Shown piece after piece: positions 35,630 to 43,818 of a stretch of 64,000 nucleotides of DNA (positions are counted from its first letter, which is position 1; each line of letters starts with the position of its first letter). This stretch comes from Oscillospiraceae bacterium (lineage in GTDB: Bacteria; Bacillota; Clostridia; Oscillospirales; Ruminococcaceae). The stretch covers positions 1,426,001 through 1,490,000 of the forward strand of contig CP107208.1 of NCBI GenBank assembly GCA_025758045.1, read 5' to 3'. A program made the translations under genes and the position numbers. The notes beneath the pieces are model-generated. The model was not told the DNA's origin. It ran no database searches and was given only the letters and a program-made list of their open reading frames with translations.

Positions 35630-38584
35630 ATGACGATTCAACGCCAAAAACAGAACAATAGCGCTCTCTGGCTGGTGCTGGGGGGCGCTTTTGTGCTGCG
35701 TATGATCCTGGCTGGGGTGACCGAGGGCTACCCCTACGATATGAGCTGCTTTGTGGCCTGGGGCGAAAAGCTGCTGGCCGACGGTCCCGCCGGTTTTTAC
35801 AGCGGGGGCTATTTTGCCGACTACCCGCCCGGCTACCTGTTTGTGCTTGGCTTTGTGGCGCTTGTACGCCAAATTTTTGCCATACCCTACGAGGCCGGGA
35901 TGACCTACGTGCTGCTGGCCGTGGTGCCCAGCCTGTGCGATTGCGCCGCCGCCGCGCTGGTGTGGCATATTGGCCGGGAAAAGCTGCCCGAAAGCCGCCT
36001 GCCGCTGCTGCTGGCCGCCTTTGTAGCCTTTGACCCGCTGCTGCTGTTTGACACAGCGGTGTGGAAGCAGATCGACGGGGCGTTTGCCCTGCCGCTGCTG
36101 CTATGCTTTTATCTGCTGGAAAAACGACGCTACCTGCCCGCGGCGGTGCTGTACGGCGTGGCGCTGGCCATTAAGCCCCAGGCGCTGCTGTTTGGGCCGG
36201 TGCTGGCCGTGTGTTTTTTGGCGGCCATCGTGCAGGAAGAAAACCGCTTCCGCGCGTTTTTGCGCTGCTTCGGTGGTGCGGCGCTGGCGCTGTTCCCGCC
36301 GCTGGCGCTGGGCCTGCCTTACTTTGGCCTGACCAATTTGCTGCCGAAGCTGCTGGAAAAATATGCCGGTACAGCGGCAAGTTACCCCTACGCCACCATC
36401 AACGGTTTTAACTGGCTGGCGGCGCTGGGGGGCAACTGGGCACCGCTGGACAACACCGTGCTGCTGGGCATCACCTGGAAACAGCTGGGCTTTTTCAACA
36501 TTTTGCTGGTCACGCTGGGGCTGGTGTACCTGGCGGCGCACAGCGTGCGGGAGGGCCGCTTCTCGCCGCTGCTGCTGGCGGCCTATTACGGGTTGGGCGT
36601 TTTTACGCTGGCTCACTGCATGCACGAGCGCTACATGGTGCCCGGGGTACTGCTGACCCTGCTGGCTGCCGCGCACTGGGATGATATCCGCCTCTACGCG
36701 GCAGGCTTTGGCATGTCGCTGACGGGGTTCTTGAATTTAAGCACCGTCTACAGCCTGACCGGCTCCGATGACGAATGGCTGACCAGCGCGACCAGCTCCA
36801 GCGTGGCGATTTTGGTCGGCCTGGCCGAGACTGTCTGTTTTGTGCTGCTGTTATTTGCGGTGTGGGATATTGTGGTTCACGGCCACGCTCTGCCGCTGCC
36901 CGCCCGCAAGGCGGAGAACACGGCACCCCCCGCAATGCCGGCCCCCCAGCCCAGGTGGCAGCGAAAAGAGCTGCTGGCCATGCTGGCGCTGACGGCGGCG
37001 ACTGCTGTGATAAGCTTTACGTACCTGGGCAGCCTTACCGCGCCGCAGAACCCGCTGGATGCCACCGACACGACCCTGACCGAATCCGTGACCCTGCAGG
37101 GGGACACGGCGGCGCTGTGGGTGTACCCGGGCATCTCCTACGGTGGGCGGATGACCGTGACCGACGCTGCAGGCACGACCGTTTATGAGAAAGAACTGGA
37201 CTACGGCACCTGCTTCAGCTGGACATCGGTGGAATTGTACGCCGACGCGGGCAAAGTTTTCCACATTACGGTGGAAAACGCGCAGCTGTTTGAGCTGGCG
37301 TTCCGCGATGCGGACGGCGCGCTGGTGCCGGTAACGGGTGGTGGGGCCCTGTTTGATGAGCAGGACGCCGTGCCCGAGGCCATCAGCCAGCTGAACAGCA
37401 TGTATTTCGACGAGATCTACCATGGCCGCACGGGGTACGAGCAGCTGCACCGCCTGCCGGTGTACGAAACGACCCACCCGCCGCTGGGCAAGGATTTTAT
37501 CATGCTGGGCATTGCGTTGTTTGGCATGACGGCCTTTGGCTGGCGCTTTGCGGGCACGCTGTTTGGTGTGCTGCTGGTGCCGCTGGCCTGGTGCTTTGTG
37601 CGTCGCCTGACCCGCCGCCCCTGGGCGGCCGCCATGGCAGGTGTGCTGCTGGCGCTGGACTTTATGCGCTTCTCCCAAAGCCGGTTGGCGACCATTGATA
37701 TTTATGGTACTTTTTTCATCCTGCTGGGGGCTTACTTTATGCTGTGGTACTGCCAGCAGGTGCTGACGGTGGGCGTGAACGGCGCCGTCCTGCCCATGTT
37801 TTTGGGTGGGCTGGCCTTTGGCCTGGGCTGCGCATCCAAGTGGACCGGCATTTACGCCGGGGCCGGGCTGGCGGTGCTGTACCTGGGCGTGCTGTACGCC
37901 CGCTGGCGGCAGGGCAAGCCGGGCTTTGCCCAGGAGTTCCGCACCGCTTTTTTGGGCGGTGTAGTGTTTTATGTGGTGATGCCGCTGTGCATTTACATTG
38001 CATCTTACCTGCCGTACTGGTGGCGCGACCACAGTTTTGGTCTGGCCGACTGGTGGCGGTGCCAGGTCTCGATGTACAATTACCACTCCACGCTGGAGGC
38101 GACCCACCCGTTTGAGAGCCGCTGGTATACCTGGCTGCTGGGCCTGCGCCCGGTGTGGTATTACCGCAACGGATACCTGCCCGCAGGCCTGAAGGCCAGC
38201 ATTGCGGGCATGGCTGGGCCGGTGATCTGGCTGGGCGGCCTGGCGGCGCTGTTGTGGCTGCTGTGGCGGCAGGTCTCGGGCCGGGGCACCCGCGCGGGGG
38301 TGGGGGTGCTGATCTTGTACGGCACGCAGCTGATCCCCTGGATGCTGGTGACCCGGTGTACCTTCCTGTACCATTATTTCCCCAGTTCAATGTTCTGTCT
38401 GGCGGCGCTTTCGCTGGTGCTGGCCACGGCGAAAGATCAGCGCCGGGGCAGGCGCCTGGGCGCTGCGCTGTGCGCAGCGGCACTGGTGCTGTTTGTGTGG
38501 TATTACCCGGCCCTCTCCGGCCTGCCCACCGCCGCCTGGCACGCCGACCTGCTGAACATTTTACCGAGCTTTGGATTTTATTGA
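35630..38584 (+). CDS. very large two-module membrane glycosyltransferase (GT-C + PMT/GT39)
   Basis: 984 residues. Residues 1-420 form one polytopic unit with GT87-like features (TEGYPYDMSCFVAWGE, DYPPGYLF, WKQIDGAFALPLL). A linker with a small beta-rich domain lies about 455-585. Residues 590-984 form a second unit that matches protein O-mannosyltransferases (FDEIYHGRTGYEQL, ETTHPPLGKDFI, FMRFSQSRLATIDIY). Each half has a plausible catalytic acidic residue in its first outer loop. This looks like a fusion of two lipid-linked-sugar transferases. It starts 20 bases after cysS with no strong RBS, so the start is less certain. A family C palindrome and a strong terminator follow. Confidence 0.78.
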   Translation: MTIQRQKQNNSALWLVLGGAFVLRMILAGVTEGYPYDMSCFVAWGEKLLADGPAGFYSGGYFADYPPGYLFVLGFVALVRQIFAIPYEAGMTYVLLAVVPSLCDCAAAALVWHIGREKLPESRLPLLLAAFVAFDPLLLFDTAVWKQIDGAFALPLLLCFYLLEKRRYLPAAVLYGVALAIKPQALLFGPVLAVCFLAAIVQEENRFRAFLRCFGGAALALFPPLALGLPYFGLTNLLPKLLEKYAGTAASYPYATINGFNWLAALGGNWAPLDNTVLLGITWKQLGFFNILLVTLGLVYLAAHSVREGRFSPLLLAAYYGLGVFTLAHCMHERYMVPGVLLTLLAAAHWDDIRLYAAGFGMSLTGFLNLSTVYSLTGSDDEWLTSATSSSVAILVGLAETVCFVLLLFAVWDIVVHGHALPLPARKAENTAPPAMPAPQPRWQRKELLAMLALTAATAVISFTYLGSLTAPQNPLDATDTTLTESVTLQGDTAALWVYPGISYGGRMTVTDAAGTTVYEKELDYGTCFSWTSVELYADAGKVFHITVENAQLFELAFRDADGALVPVTGGGALFDEQDAVPEAISQLNSMYFDEIYHGRTGYEQLHRLPVYETTHPPLGKDFIMLGIALFGMTAFGWRFAGTLFGVLLVPLAWCFVRRLTRRPWAAAMAGVLLALDFMRFSQSRLATIDIYGTFFILLGAYFMLWYCQQVLTVGVNGAVLPMFLGGLAFGLGCASKWTGIYAGAGLAVLYLGVLYARWRQGKPGFAQEFRTAFLGGVVFYVVMPLCIYIASYLPYWWRDHSFGLADWWRCQVSMYNYHSTLEATHPFESRWYTWLLGLRPVWYYRNGYLPAGLKASIAGMAGPVIWLGGLAALLWLLWRQVSGRGTRAGVGVLILYGTQLIPWMLVTRCTFLYHYFPSSMFCLAALSLVLATAKDQRRGRRLGAALCAAALVLFVWYYPALSGLPTAAWHADLLNILPSFGFY

Positions 38585-38585
38585 C

Positions 38586-38640
38586 GGGGGTTTTGTTCCT
38601 TTCTTGCAAGAAAGGAACCGAAAGAACTTTTAATATAATA
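38586..38640 (+). repeat. family C palindrome (copy 2)
   Basis: CGGGGGTTTT directly after the stop, palindrome GTTCCTTTCTTGCAAGAAAGGAAC (38595-38618), then CGAAAGAACTTTTAATATAA. Nearly identical to the copy after deoC at 21411. Confidence 0.75.
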
Positions 38641-38645
38641 GAATA

Positions 38646-38694
38646 AAAATAACCTGTGTACGTGGGAGATATGATCCGGTACACAGGTTATTTT
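38646..38694. terminator. strong bidirectional terminator
   Basis: AAAATAACCTGTGTAC (38646-38661) and GTACACAGGTTATTTT (38679-38694) form a 16-pair stem with a 17-base loop, with A and T runs on both sides. It serves the convergent genes on either side. Confidence 0.85.
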
Positions 38695-38707
38695 ATTTAA
38701 GGAGCAA

Positions 38708-38736
38708 GCGGGGCGTCGGGGACGCCGCCCCCTACA
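38708..38736. repeat. family A half element
   Basis: GCGGGGCGTCGGGGACGCCG followed by CCCCCTACAAA repeats the unit at 16204. It is a compact hairpin in the convergent gap. Confidence 0.6.
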
Positions 38737-38784
38737 AATAGGTTTTGACTATTTATAAAATCATATGTATATGTGATTTTGATT

Positions 38785-38830
38785 AAAGTTTCTTTGCTTA
38801 CTTTCTTTTCAAAGAAAGTAAGGCAACCCC
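38785..38830 (-). terminator. family C palindrome after phosphofructokinase (copy 3)
   Basis: On the minus strand, GGGGGTTGCC just past the stop, then CTTACTTTCTTTGAAAAGAAAGTAAG in two parts as a palindrome, then CAAAGAAACTTTAATC. The layout (G-run, palindrome, GAA-CTTT-AAT) equals that at 21411 and 38586, though the stem sequence differs. Confidence 0.7.
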
Positions 38831-38832
38831 CA

Positions 38833-40068
38833 TTAGGCTTCGGGCAGGTAGATGTGGTGGGGGAGACCCTCGACGTAGATGGGGGTGAGTTCGGCCTGGA
38901 CGAGGGGCAGGGCGTAGGCCAGGAACTCGTCGGTCATGGCGGTGTGGTCGGCATTGACCCATTCCAGCGGGACCTTCTTTTCTAGGTTGGCGACCTCACT
39001 GATAGGATGCAGGCTGGTGCCGCACTGGTACGGTGCGTTGGAGATGCGGTCCAGGGCGACCATCTCACCGGTATGACCCTCAAAGGCGGCCTTGGCGGCG
39101 GCACCGCCCACCTGGTACGCCTCGGTGATGTCGGTGCGGCTGGTCAGGTGGCCGGCGCAGCGCTGCAGGGTCGAAAGCTCGATGCAGCGGGTCTTGGTGT
39201 CTAGACGGCGGGCCACCGTGTTGGCCAGGAAACGGGCCGTGCCGGTCAGGGTCTTGTGACCGAAAGCGTCCACTGCGTGGACATCATCGGCCAGCTCGCA
39301 GACGTAGCGGCCGTCCTCCAGCTTGACGCCCTCGGAGACGGCAATGACGATGGAGGGCTTCTCTTTCTGCATGCGCTCGACCTTTTCGACAAAATGATCG
39401 ACGTTGAAGGGGACTTCCGGCAGGCAGATCATGTCTACGCCCTCGCAATCCTCGGCCTTGGCCAGGGCAGCGGCGGCGGTCAGCCAACCGGCATTGCGGC
39501 CCATGATCTCCACAATGGTGACGTACTTGGTGCCGTACACCGTGGCGTCACGGATGATCTCTTTCATGACAACGCCGATGTATTTGGCGGCGCTGCCGTA
39601 GCCGGGGGTGTGGTCAGTGACCATCAGGTCGTTGTCGATGGTCTTGGGCACGCCCATAAAGCGGATCTCGCTGCCGATATGGGTGCCGTAGTCGGCCAGC
39701 TTGCCGATGGTGTCCATCGAGTCGTTGCCGCCGATGTAGAAGAAATAGCCGATGTCCAGCTCTTTCAGGATCTCGAACAGCTGGATGTAGACGGCCTCGC
39801 CCTCGGGGGTATGCCAATCCGGCAGCTTGTAGCGGCAGCTGCCCAGATAGCTGGACGGCGTGCGCTTGAGCAGCTCAATGTCCAGGGCGGTCTTGAGCTT
39901 TTCATTCAGCACGCAGGTGCGGCGCTCCAGCAGACCCGCCACGCCGTGCAGCATGCCGTAGACCTTGCCGGCACCGCGGCGCTTGCAGCTCTCATACACG
40001 CCGGCCAAGCTGGCATTGATGACCGAAGTGGGACCGCCGGACTGACCGACGATTGCATTTTTTGCCAT
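38833..40068 (-). CDS. pfp: 6-phosphofructokinase, pyrophosphate-type active site (paralogue 1)
   Basis: 411 residues. Phosphorylates fructose-6-phosphate in glycolysis. GGNDS at 113-117 puts Asp where ATP-dependent enzymes have Gly104 (GGDGS), and PKTIDND at 141-147 has Lys where they have Gly; both marks point to pyrophosphate as phosphoryl donor. MGRNAGW is the fructose-phosphate-site motif. Start ATG 40068 has GGAGGAG seven bases upstream; the extension to 40443 crosses an AT-rich leader and is rejected. A close paralogue lies upstream at 40453. Confidence 0.9.
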   Translation of the reverse strand: MAKNAIVGQSGGPTSVINASLAGVYESCKRRGAGKVYGMLHGVAGLLERRTCVLNEKLKTALDIELLKRTPSSYLGSCRYKLPDWHTPEGEAVYIQLFEILKELDIGYFFYIGGNDSMDTIGKLADYGTHIGSEIRFMGVPKTIDNDLMVTDHTPGYGSAAKYIGVVMKEIIRDATVYGTKYVTIVEIMGRNAGWLTAAAALAKAEDCEGVDMICLPEVPFNVDHFVEKVERMQKEKPSIVIAVSEGVKLEDGRYVCELADDVHAVDAFGHKTLTGTARFLANTVARRLDTKTRCIELSTLQRCAGHLTSRTDITEAYQVGGAAAKAAFEGHTGEMVALDRISNAPYQCGTSLHPISEVANLEKKVPLEWVNADHTAMTDEFLAYALPLVQAELTPIYVEGLPHHIYLPEA

Positions 40069-40101
40069 AGTTTCTCCTCCTGCAATTTCCATGGGGTGGG
40101 T

Positions 40102-40290
40102 TGCGCTGCGGGTACGTTCCGGCAGCGCACGATAATTGTCATGTTTAGTGTAGCATGGAGTACACTTTTTTTCTATTGCAGGAGTTGCCGAAAATTTGTA
40201 CGTGTCTTTGTACAACTTTGCGTTCCACAGTGCGGAACGTGTTTTGCGGGGTGGATGGAGCTGTATGGATAAAAATTCCGCTGTATGGAA
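40102..40290 (-). promoter_or_regulatory. leader hairpin and paired palindromes upstream of phosphofructokinase 1
   Basis: The 384-base gap 40069-40452 holds a stem TGCGCTGC/GCAGCGCA (40102-40129), two 15-base sites of the form TTCC-N7-GGAA at 40223-40237 and 40276-40290 (53 bases centre to centre), and a direct repeat GCTGTATGGA at 40259 and 40280 (21 bases apart). TACACT near 40150 is a possible minus-strand -10. This looks like an operator region, but no regulator is identified. Confidence 0.4.
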
Positions 40291-40414
40291 TATTTGTGCC
40301 ATGTGGCGGGACAAAATGAGTGCTGAAACCTTGCAAAAATTGCGCAGGAAAGTTGACTTTCGGCAAGGTGAATAAACTTTTTGCGACGAAATTGTGCGGT
40401 ATGACGGAAAATAG

Positions 40415-40441
40415 AAAAAGCCCACCCCAAAAGGGGCGGGC
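40415..40441 (-). terminator. intrinsic terminator after phosphofructokinase 2
   Basis: On the minus strand GCCCGCCCC, loop TTTT, GGGGTGGGC, then TTTTTC. It separates the two phosphofructokinase genes into different transcripts. Confidence 0.85.
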
Positions 40442-40452
40442 AAAGTGCAAAA

Positions 40453-41676
40453 TCAATCCAGATGAATATGCCGCGGCACACCGTTGATGTAGATGGGGGT
40501 CAGCTCGGCCTGGATCAGGGGGCGGGCGTAACGCTCAAAATTGGCGTTGACGTGCATGCCGTCGGCGGTGATCCACTCGTCGGGGACCTTCTTCTCAAAG
40601 TTGGCGACCTGGGTCACGTCGACCATCTTGGTCTCGATGCGGTAGGGCTGGTCGCTCAGGCGCTTGATGGCGGACATCTTGGCGGTCTCGCCGCGCACGG
40701 CGGCTTCCACAGCGGCACCGCCCACCTGGTAGGCCTCGGTCACGTCGGTGCGGCTGGCCAGGTGGCTGGCGCAGCGCTGCAGGGTCGAGAACTCGATGGC
40801 GCGGGTCTTGCAGCCCAGGCGGACGCGGATCAGGTCGGCCAGGTAGCGGCTGGTGCCGCTCAGGATGGCCTTGTGGCCGAAGGCGTCCAGCTGACCGGCG
40901 GTGGAGACCAGGTCGCACAGGAAGACACCGTCCTTATTTTTGACGCCCTCGCTGGCGGCAATGATGACATTGTGGCGCTCTTTTTCCAGCTCGGCGACGC
41001 GGGCCAGGAAGGCTTCCTCGTCAAAGGGGCGCTCCGGCAGCAGGATCAGGTCGGGACCGTTGCAGTCCGGGCCGGCGGCCAGGCTGGAGGCAGCGGCCAG
41101 CCAGCCGGTGTGGCGGCCCATGATCTCGGCCACCGTCACGCTGCGCAGGTCGTAGACGCTGGAATCGCAGATGACTTCCTTTAAAATAGTAGCGATGTAC
41201 TTGGCGGCGCTGCCGTAGCCGGGGGTGTGGTCGGTCAGCAGCAGGTCGTTGTCGATGGTTTTGGGCACGCCGATGAAGCGGATCTCGCTGCCGATGGTCT
41301 TGCCGTAGGCGGACAGCTTGGAGATGGTATCCATCGAGTCGTTGCCGCCAATGTAGAACACGGCACCGATGTCGTACTGCTTGAACAGGTCAAACAGCTG
41401 CACAAAGGGGGCCTCGTCCACATCGGGCTGGGGCAGCTTGTGGCGGCAGCTGCCCAGGAAGCTGGACGGCGTGCGCTTCAGCAGCTCAATGTCCATTTTG
41501 TCGGAAAGGACCGCGTCCAGATCGACGAGCTTGCCTTCCAGCACACCGGCGATGCCGTACTGCATGCCGTAGACGTGCTCGGCGCCGCAGGCCTTGGCGG
41601 TCTCGTAGACGCCTGCCAGGCTGGAGTTGATGACGGCAGTGGGACCGCCCGACTGCCCGACCAATACGTTTTTCAT
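40453..41676 (-). CDS. pfp: 6-phosphofructokinase, pyrophosphate-type active site (paralogue 2)
   Basis: 407 residues, very similar in plan to the neighbour at 38833. GGNDS at 110-114 and VPKTIDND around 137-144 again predict use of pyrophosphate; MGRHTGW replaces MGRNAGW. Other shared blocks are QSGGPTAVIN at the N-terminus and ELLKRTPSSFLGSC. Start ATG 41676 with GAGGTG upstream. The two genes arose by duplication but now have separate promoters and a terminator between them, so they may be used under different conditions. Confidence 0.9.
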   Translation of the reverse strand: MKNVLVGQSGGPTAVINSSLAGVYETAKACGAEHVYGMQYGIAGVLEGKLVDLDAVLSDKMDIELLKRTPSSFLGSCRHKLPQPDVDEAPFVQLFDLFKQYDIGAVFYIGGNDSMDTISKLSAYGKTIGSEIRFIGVPKTIDNDLLLTDHTPGYGSAAKYIATILKEVICDSSVYDLRSVTVAEIMGRHTGWLAAASSLAAGPDCNGPDLILLPERPFDEEAFLARVAELEKERHNVIIAASEGVKNKDGVFLCDLVSTAGQLDAFGHKAILSGTSRYLADLIRVRLGCKTRAIEFSTLQRCASHLASRTDVTEAYQVGGAAVEAAVRGETAKMSAIKRLSDQPYRIETKMVDVTQVANFEKKVPDEWITADGMHVNANFERYARPLIQAELTPIYINGVPRHIHLD

Positions 41677-41691
41677 GGAACACCTCATTGA

Positions 41692-41719
41692 TTTATAATG
41701 TGTATTTTTAACGATGCAA
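41692..41719 (-). promoter_or_regulatory. promoter for phosphofructokinase 2
   Basis: On the minus strand TTGCAT (41719-41714), 16 bases, TATAAA (41697-41692). It overlaps the 3' end of the HAD gene, whose stop is at 41708-41710. Confidence 0.6.
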
Positions 41720-42538
41720 AGCATATTTCTCGATGGCCAAGGCGACGCCGTCGTGGTTGTTGTCCGCAGTGACGGCATCGGCGGCTGCGAGGATCTCCGG
41801 CGTGGCGTTGCCCATGGCTACGCCCAAACCGGCATCCTCGATCATCGAAAGATCGTTGCCGGAATCGCCCACGGCCATGACCTGGTCACGGCGCAGACCC
41901 AGCTTTTCGGCCAGGGCCAGCAGGCCGCTGCCCTTGGTAACGCCGGGGGCGTTCAGTTCGATGTTGCTGCCCAGGCTGGTGGTGGCCTCTACGTCCGGGC
42001 AGGCGGCCAGCACGGCGCGCCAGGCCTCGTCCCGCAGCTCCACTTTGGGGTACATGACGCTGAATTTTTCCACCTGGCCGACCTTCTCCTGCAGGACGGT
42101 GCGCAGGTCAGGGACCTCGATGCGGGTCTTGCGGAAGTAGTCCCGCAGGTTTTCCGGCACCAGCACGTCGATGAGGTCGTTGTCGGCCTTGGTGGCGTAG
42201 CTTTTGCCGCCCACAAACAGGCTGAACACGCCGCCGAAGGGCTTGAGCGCATCATAGACCCGCAGCGAATCCTCCAGCGAGAAGGGCTGGTCGACGATAT
42301 GCTCGCCGGTGCGCATGTCTACCACCGAGGCCCCGTTGGAGGTCAGCGCGTAGTGTACGCCGGGGATGCCGGTGAACGCCTGGGGTACGCCGGTGGCGGT
42401 GCGGCCGGTGGCGGGCAGCACAATGATGCCTGCCTGTACGGCGGCCTCGATAGCAGCCAGGTTGCGCGGGCTGATGTGTTTGGCATCGTCAAAAACCGTG
42501 CCGTCCAGATCCAGGCCGATTAAGCGGATGTCCTGCAT
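41708..42538 (-). CDS. HAD hydrolase, Cof/YidA subfamily
   Basis: 276 residues. Motif I LDLDGTVFDD near 8-17, motif II ATGRT near 45, and the C-terminal GDSGNDLSMIEDAG with AMGNA match Cof-type sugar-phosphate phosphatases; the large C2 cap lies between. It lies upstream of phosphofructokinase 2 on the same strand. Substrate unknown. ATG 42538 follows GGGAGTGG. The longer ORF would include the family B repeat in the 5' leader. Confidence 0.88.
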   Translation of the reverse strand: MQDIRLIGLDLDGTVFDDAKHISPRNLAAIEAAVQAGIIVLPATGRTATGVPQAFTGIPGVHYALTSNGASVVDMRTGEHIVDQPFSLEDSLRVYDALKPFGGVFSLFVGGKSYATKADNDLIDVLVPENLRDYFRKTRIEVPDLRTVLQEKVGQVEKFSVMYPKVELRDEAWRAVLAACPDVEATTSLGSNIELNAPGVTKGSGLLALAEKLGLRRDQVMAVGDSGNDLSMIEDAGLGVAMGNATPEILAAADAVTADNNHDGVALAIEKYALHR

Positions 42539-42555
42539 AGATTTACCACTCCCTT

Positions 42556-42657
42556 GGGCAACCCAGCACAATTCGCGCCCTATGGGCTTAAGCACCGCTC
42601 CGGCGGCTGGCACACCCCGCTCGCCGTATCGGTACTTAGAATTATGCCGTGTTACCC
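42556..42657. repeat. family B MITE-like element (copy 3, internally deleted)
   Basis: 102 bases with ends GGGCAACCCAGCACAATTC and, inverted, GGGTAACACGGCATAATTC. It lies in the reverse orientation to the copies at 21518 and 45700, keeps their outer parts (CCGATACGGCGAGCG and CCGCCGGAGCGGTGCTTAAG) and lacks about 70 bases of the middle. It lies in the 5' untranslated leader of the HAD gene. Confidence 0.7.
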
Positions 42658-42668
42658 TTAACCATCTA

Positions 42669-42697
42669 AGTGTACCGCAAATGCGGAATAATTGCAA
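42669..42697 (-). promoter_or_regulatory. promoter for the HAD hydrolase gene
   Basis: On the minus strand TTGCAA (42697-42692), 17 bases, TACACT (42674-42669). The -35 hexamer is palindromic and is also the -35 of the plus-strand promoter at 42692-42720. Confidence 0.65.
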
Positions 42698-42720
42698 GAC
42701 GACGCGGGGTGTGGTAGAAT
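42692..42720 (+). promoter_or_regulatory. divergent promoter for the acyltransferase-like gene
   Basis: TTGCAA (42692-42697), 17 bases, TAGAAT (42715-42720). It shares its -35 element with the minus-strand promoter. The transcript would carry a family D element in its leader. Confidence 0.55.
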
Positions 42721-42750
42721 AAATAAAAACATTTTGTAAGGAACACGCCA

Positions 42751-42888
42751 AAAGGCCCCCTTGTGCAAAGGGGGCTCCGCGAAGCGGTGGAGGATTGTGG
42801 CCGTGCGGGTGTAGACCGAATGGCCTGGTGAACGGGACGATCCCTCAGTCACCTTCGGTGACAGCTCCCTTTACACAAGGGAGCCTTT
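42751..42888. repeat. family D MITE-like element (complete copy)
   Basis: 138 bases. Left end AAAGGCCCCCTTGTGCAAAG and inverted right end AAAGGCTCCCTTGTGTAAAG agree closely, continuing into GGG-GCT on both sides. Inner palindromes are CTCCGCGAAGCGGTGGAG and GTCACCTTCGGTGAC. It lies in the leader of the gene at 42915. Confidence 0.75.
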
Positions 42889-42914
42889 GCGAGGCTGCAG
42901 TAAAGGAAAAAACA

Positions 42915-43658
42915 ATGACAAAACAACGCTTATGGCAGCTGGATGCCCTGCGGGGGCTGGCGCTGTTGAATATGCTGGCCTACCACGCGATGTACGACTG
43001 GGTGTATGTGTTTGGCCATGCCGGCAGCTGGTACAATATCGGCGCGCCGGGGTGCCATGTGTGGCAGCAGTATATCTGCTGGAGCTTTATTTTGCTCTCC
43101 GGCTACAGCTTTACGCTGGCCCGCCGCCCGCTGAAAAATGGGCTGATCGCGGCCGGGTGCGCTGCGGTGCTGACCGTGGTGACGGTGGGGTTCATGCCGT
43201 CGGAGAGCATCTGGTTCGGTGTACTGCACTTAAACGCCGCCGCTGTGCTGCTGAGCTGCCTGATTAAGCCGCTGTTGGACAAAATATCCGCTGTGCCGGG
43301 GCTGATAGGCAGCGCCATGCTGTTTGCGCTGACCAATCAACTGCCCTGGGGCTGGCTGGGGTTTGAACGGTGGCACATTGCTGCGCTGCCTGCCGGGTGG
43401 TATGATGCCAACCTGTTCTGGCTGGGGCTGCCGGACCTGACGCGGTTTAGCTCGGCGGATTATTTCCCTATTCTGCCATGGGTGTTTTTGTTCTGGTGCG
43501 GGCTGTTTCTGGCGCGGCTGTGGCGGCCGCGTGCGGGGCAAGCACCGGCGGCGCTGCAGCCGCTGTGCGCGATAGGCGGCCGGACGCTGCTGGTTTACAT
43601 GCTGCACCAGCCGGTAATTTACGGCATTTTGTGGTTGTGGACGTCCCTGCGTGGTTGA
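42915..43658 (+). CDS. membrane protein with heparan-alpha-glucosaminide N-acetyltransferase-like (DUF1624) domain
   Basis: 247 residues, about seven membrane spans. LWQLDALRGLALLNMLAYHAMYD near the N-terminus carries the family's conserved DxxRG and a membrane His; SIWFGVLHLNA and GRTLLVYMLHQPVIY are further family marks. Such proteins may acetylate surface sugars using acetyl-CoA. ATG 42915 has AAAGGA upstream; earlier codons come from the family D repeat. Confidence 0.82.
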   Translation: MTKQRLWQLDALRGLALLNMLAYHAMYDWVYVFGHAGSWYNIGAPGCHVWQQYICWSFILLSGYSFTLARRPLKNGLIAAGCAAVLTVVTVGFMPSESIWFGVLHLNAAAVLLSCLIKPLLDKISAVPGLIGSAMLFALTNQLPWGWLGFERWHIAALPAGWYDANLFWLGLPDLTRFSSADYFPILPWVFLFWCGLFLARLWRPRAGQAPAALQPLCAIGGRTLLVYMLHQPVIYGILWLWTSLRG

Positions 43659-43725
43659 TAGTTTGTGGAAAAGCAGAAAATTTGTTAAAAATTTAAAAAC
43701 GACCCCTTTTCGGCGAAAAATAGTG

Positions 43726-43755
43726 TTGACAGAGACGGGAACTATATAGTATAAT
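43726..43755 (+). promoter_or_regulatory. strong promoter for rpsU
   Basis: A perfect TTGACA (43726-43731) and perfect TATAAT (43750-43755) with 18 bases between, in an AT-rich stretch. Confidence 0.85.
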
Positions 43756-43818
43756 TGCTGTTACTGGTTAATGTTTTTGACCGGCAAACTCCTGTCTCAG
43801 GTCAAGGGAGGGAAGAAG

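Noticed and set aside
36851..38374. 507-codon minus-strand frame opposite the large PMT-like gene
   Set aside because: Antisense shadow with no motif or ribosome-binding site; the plus-strand gene has membrane spans and PMT motifs.
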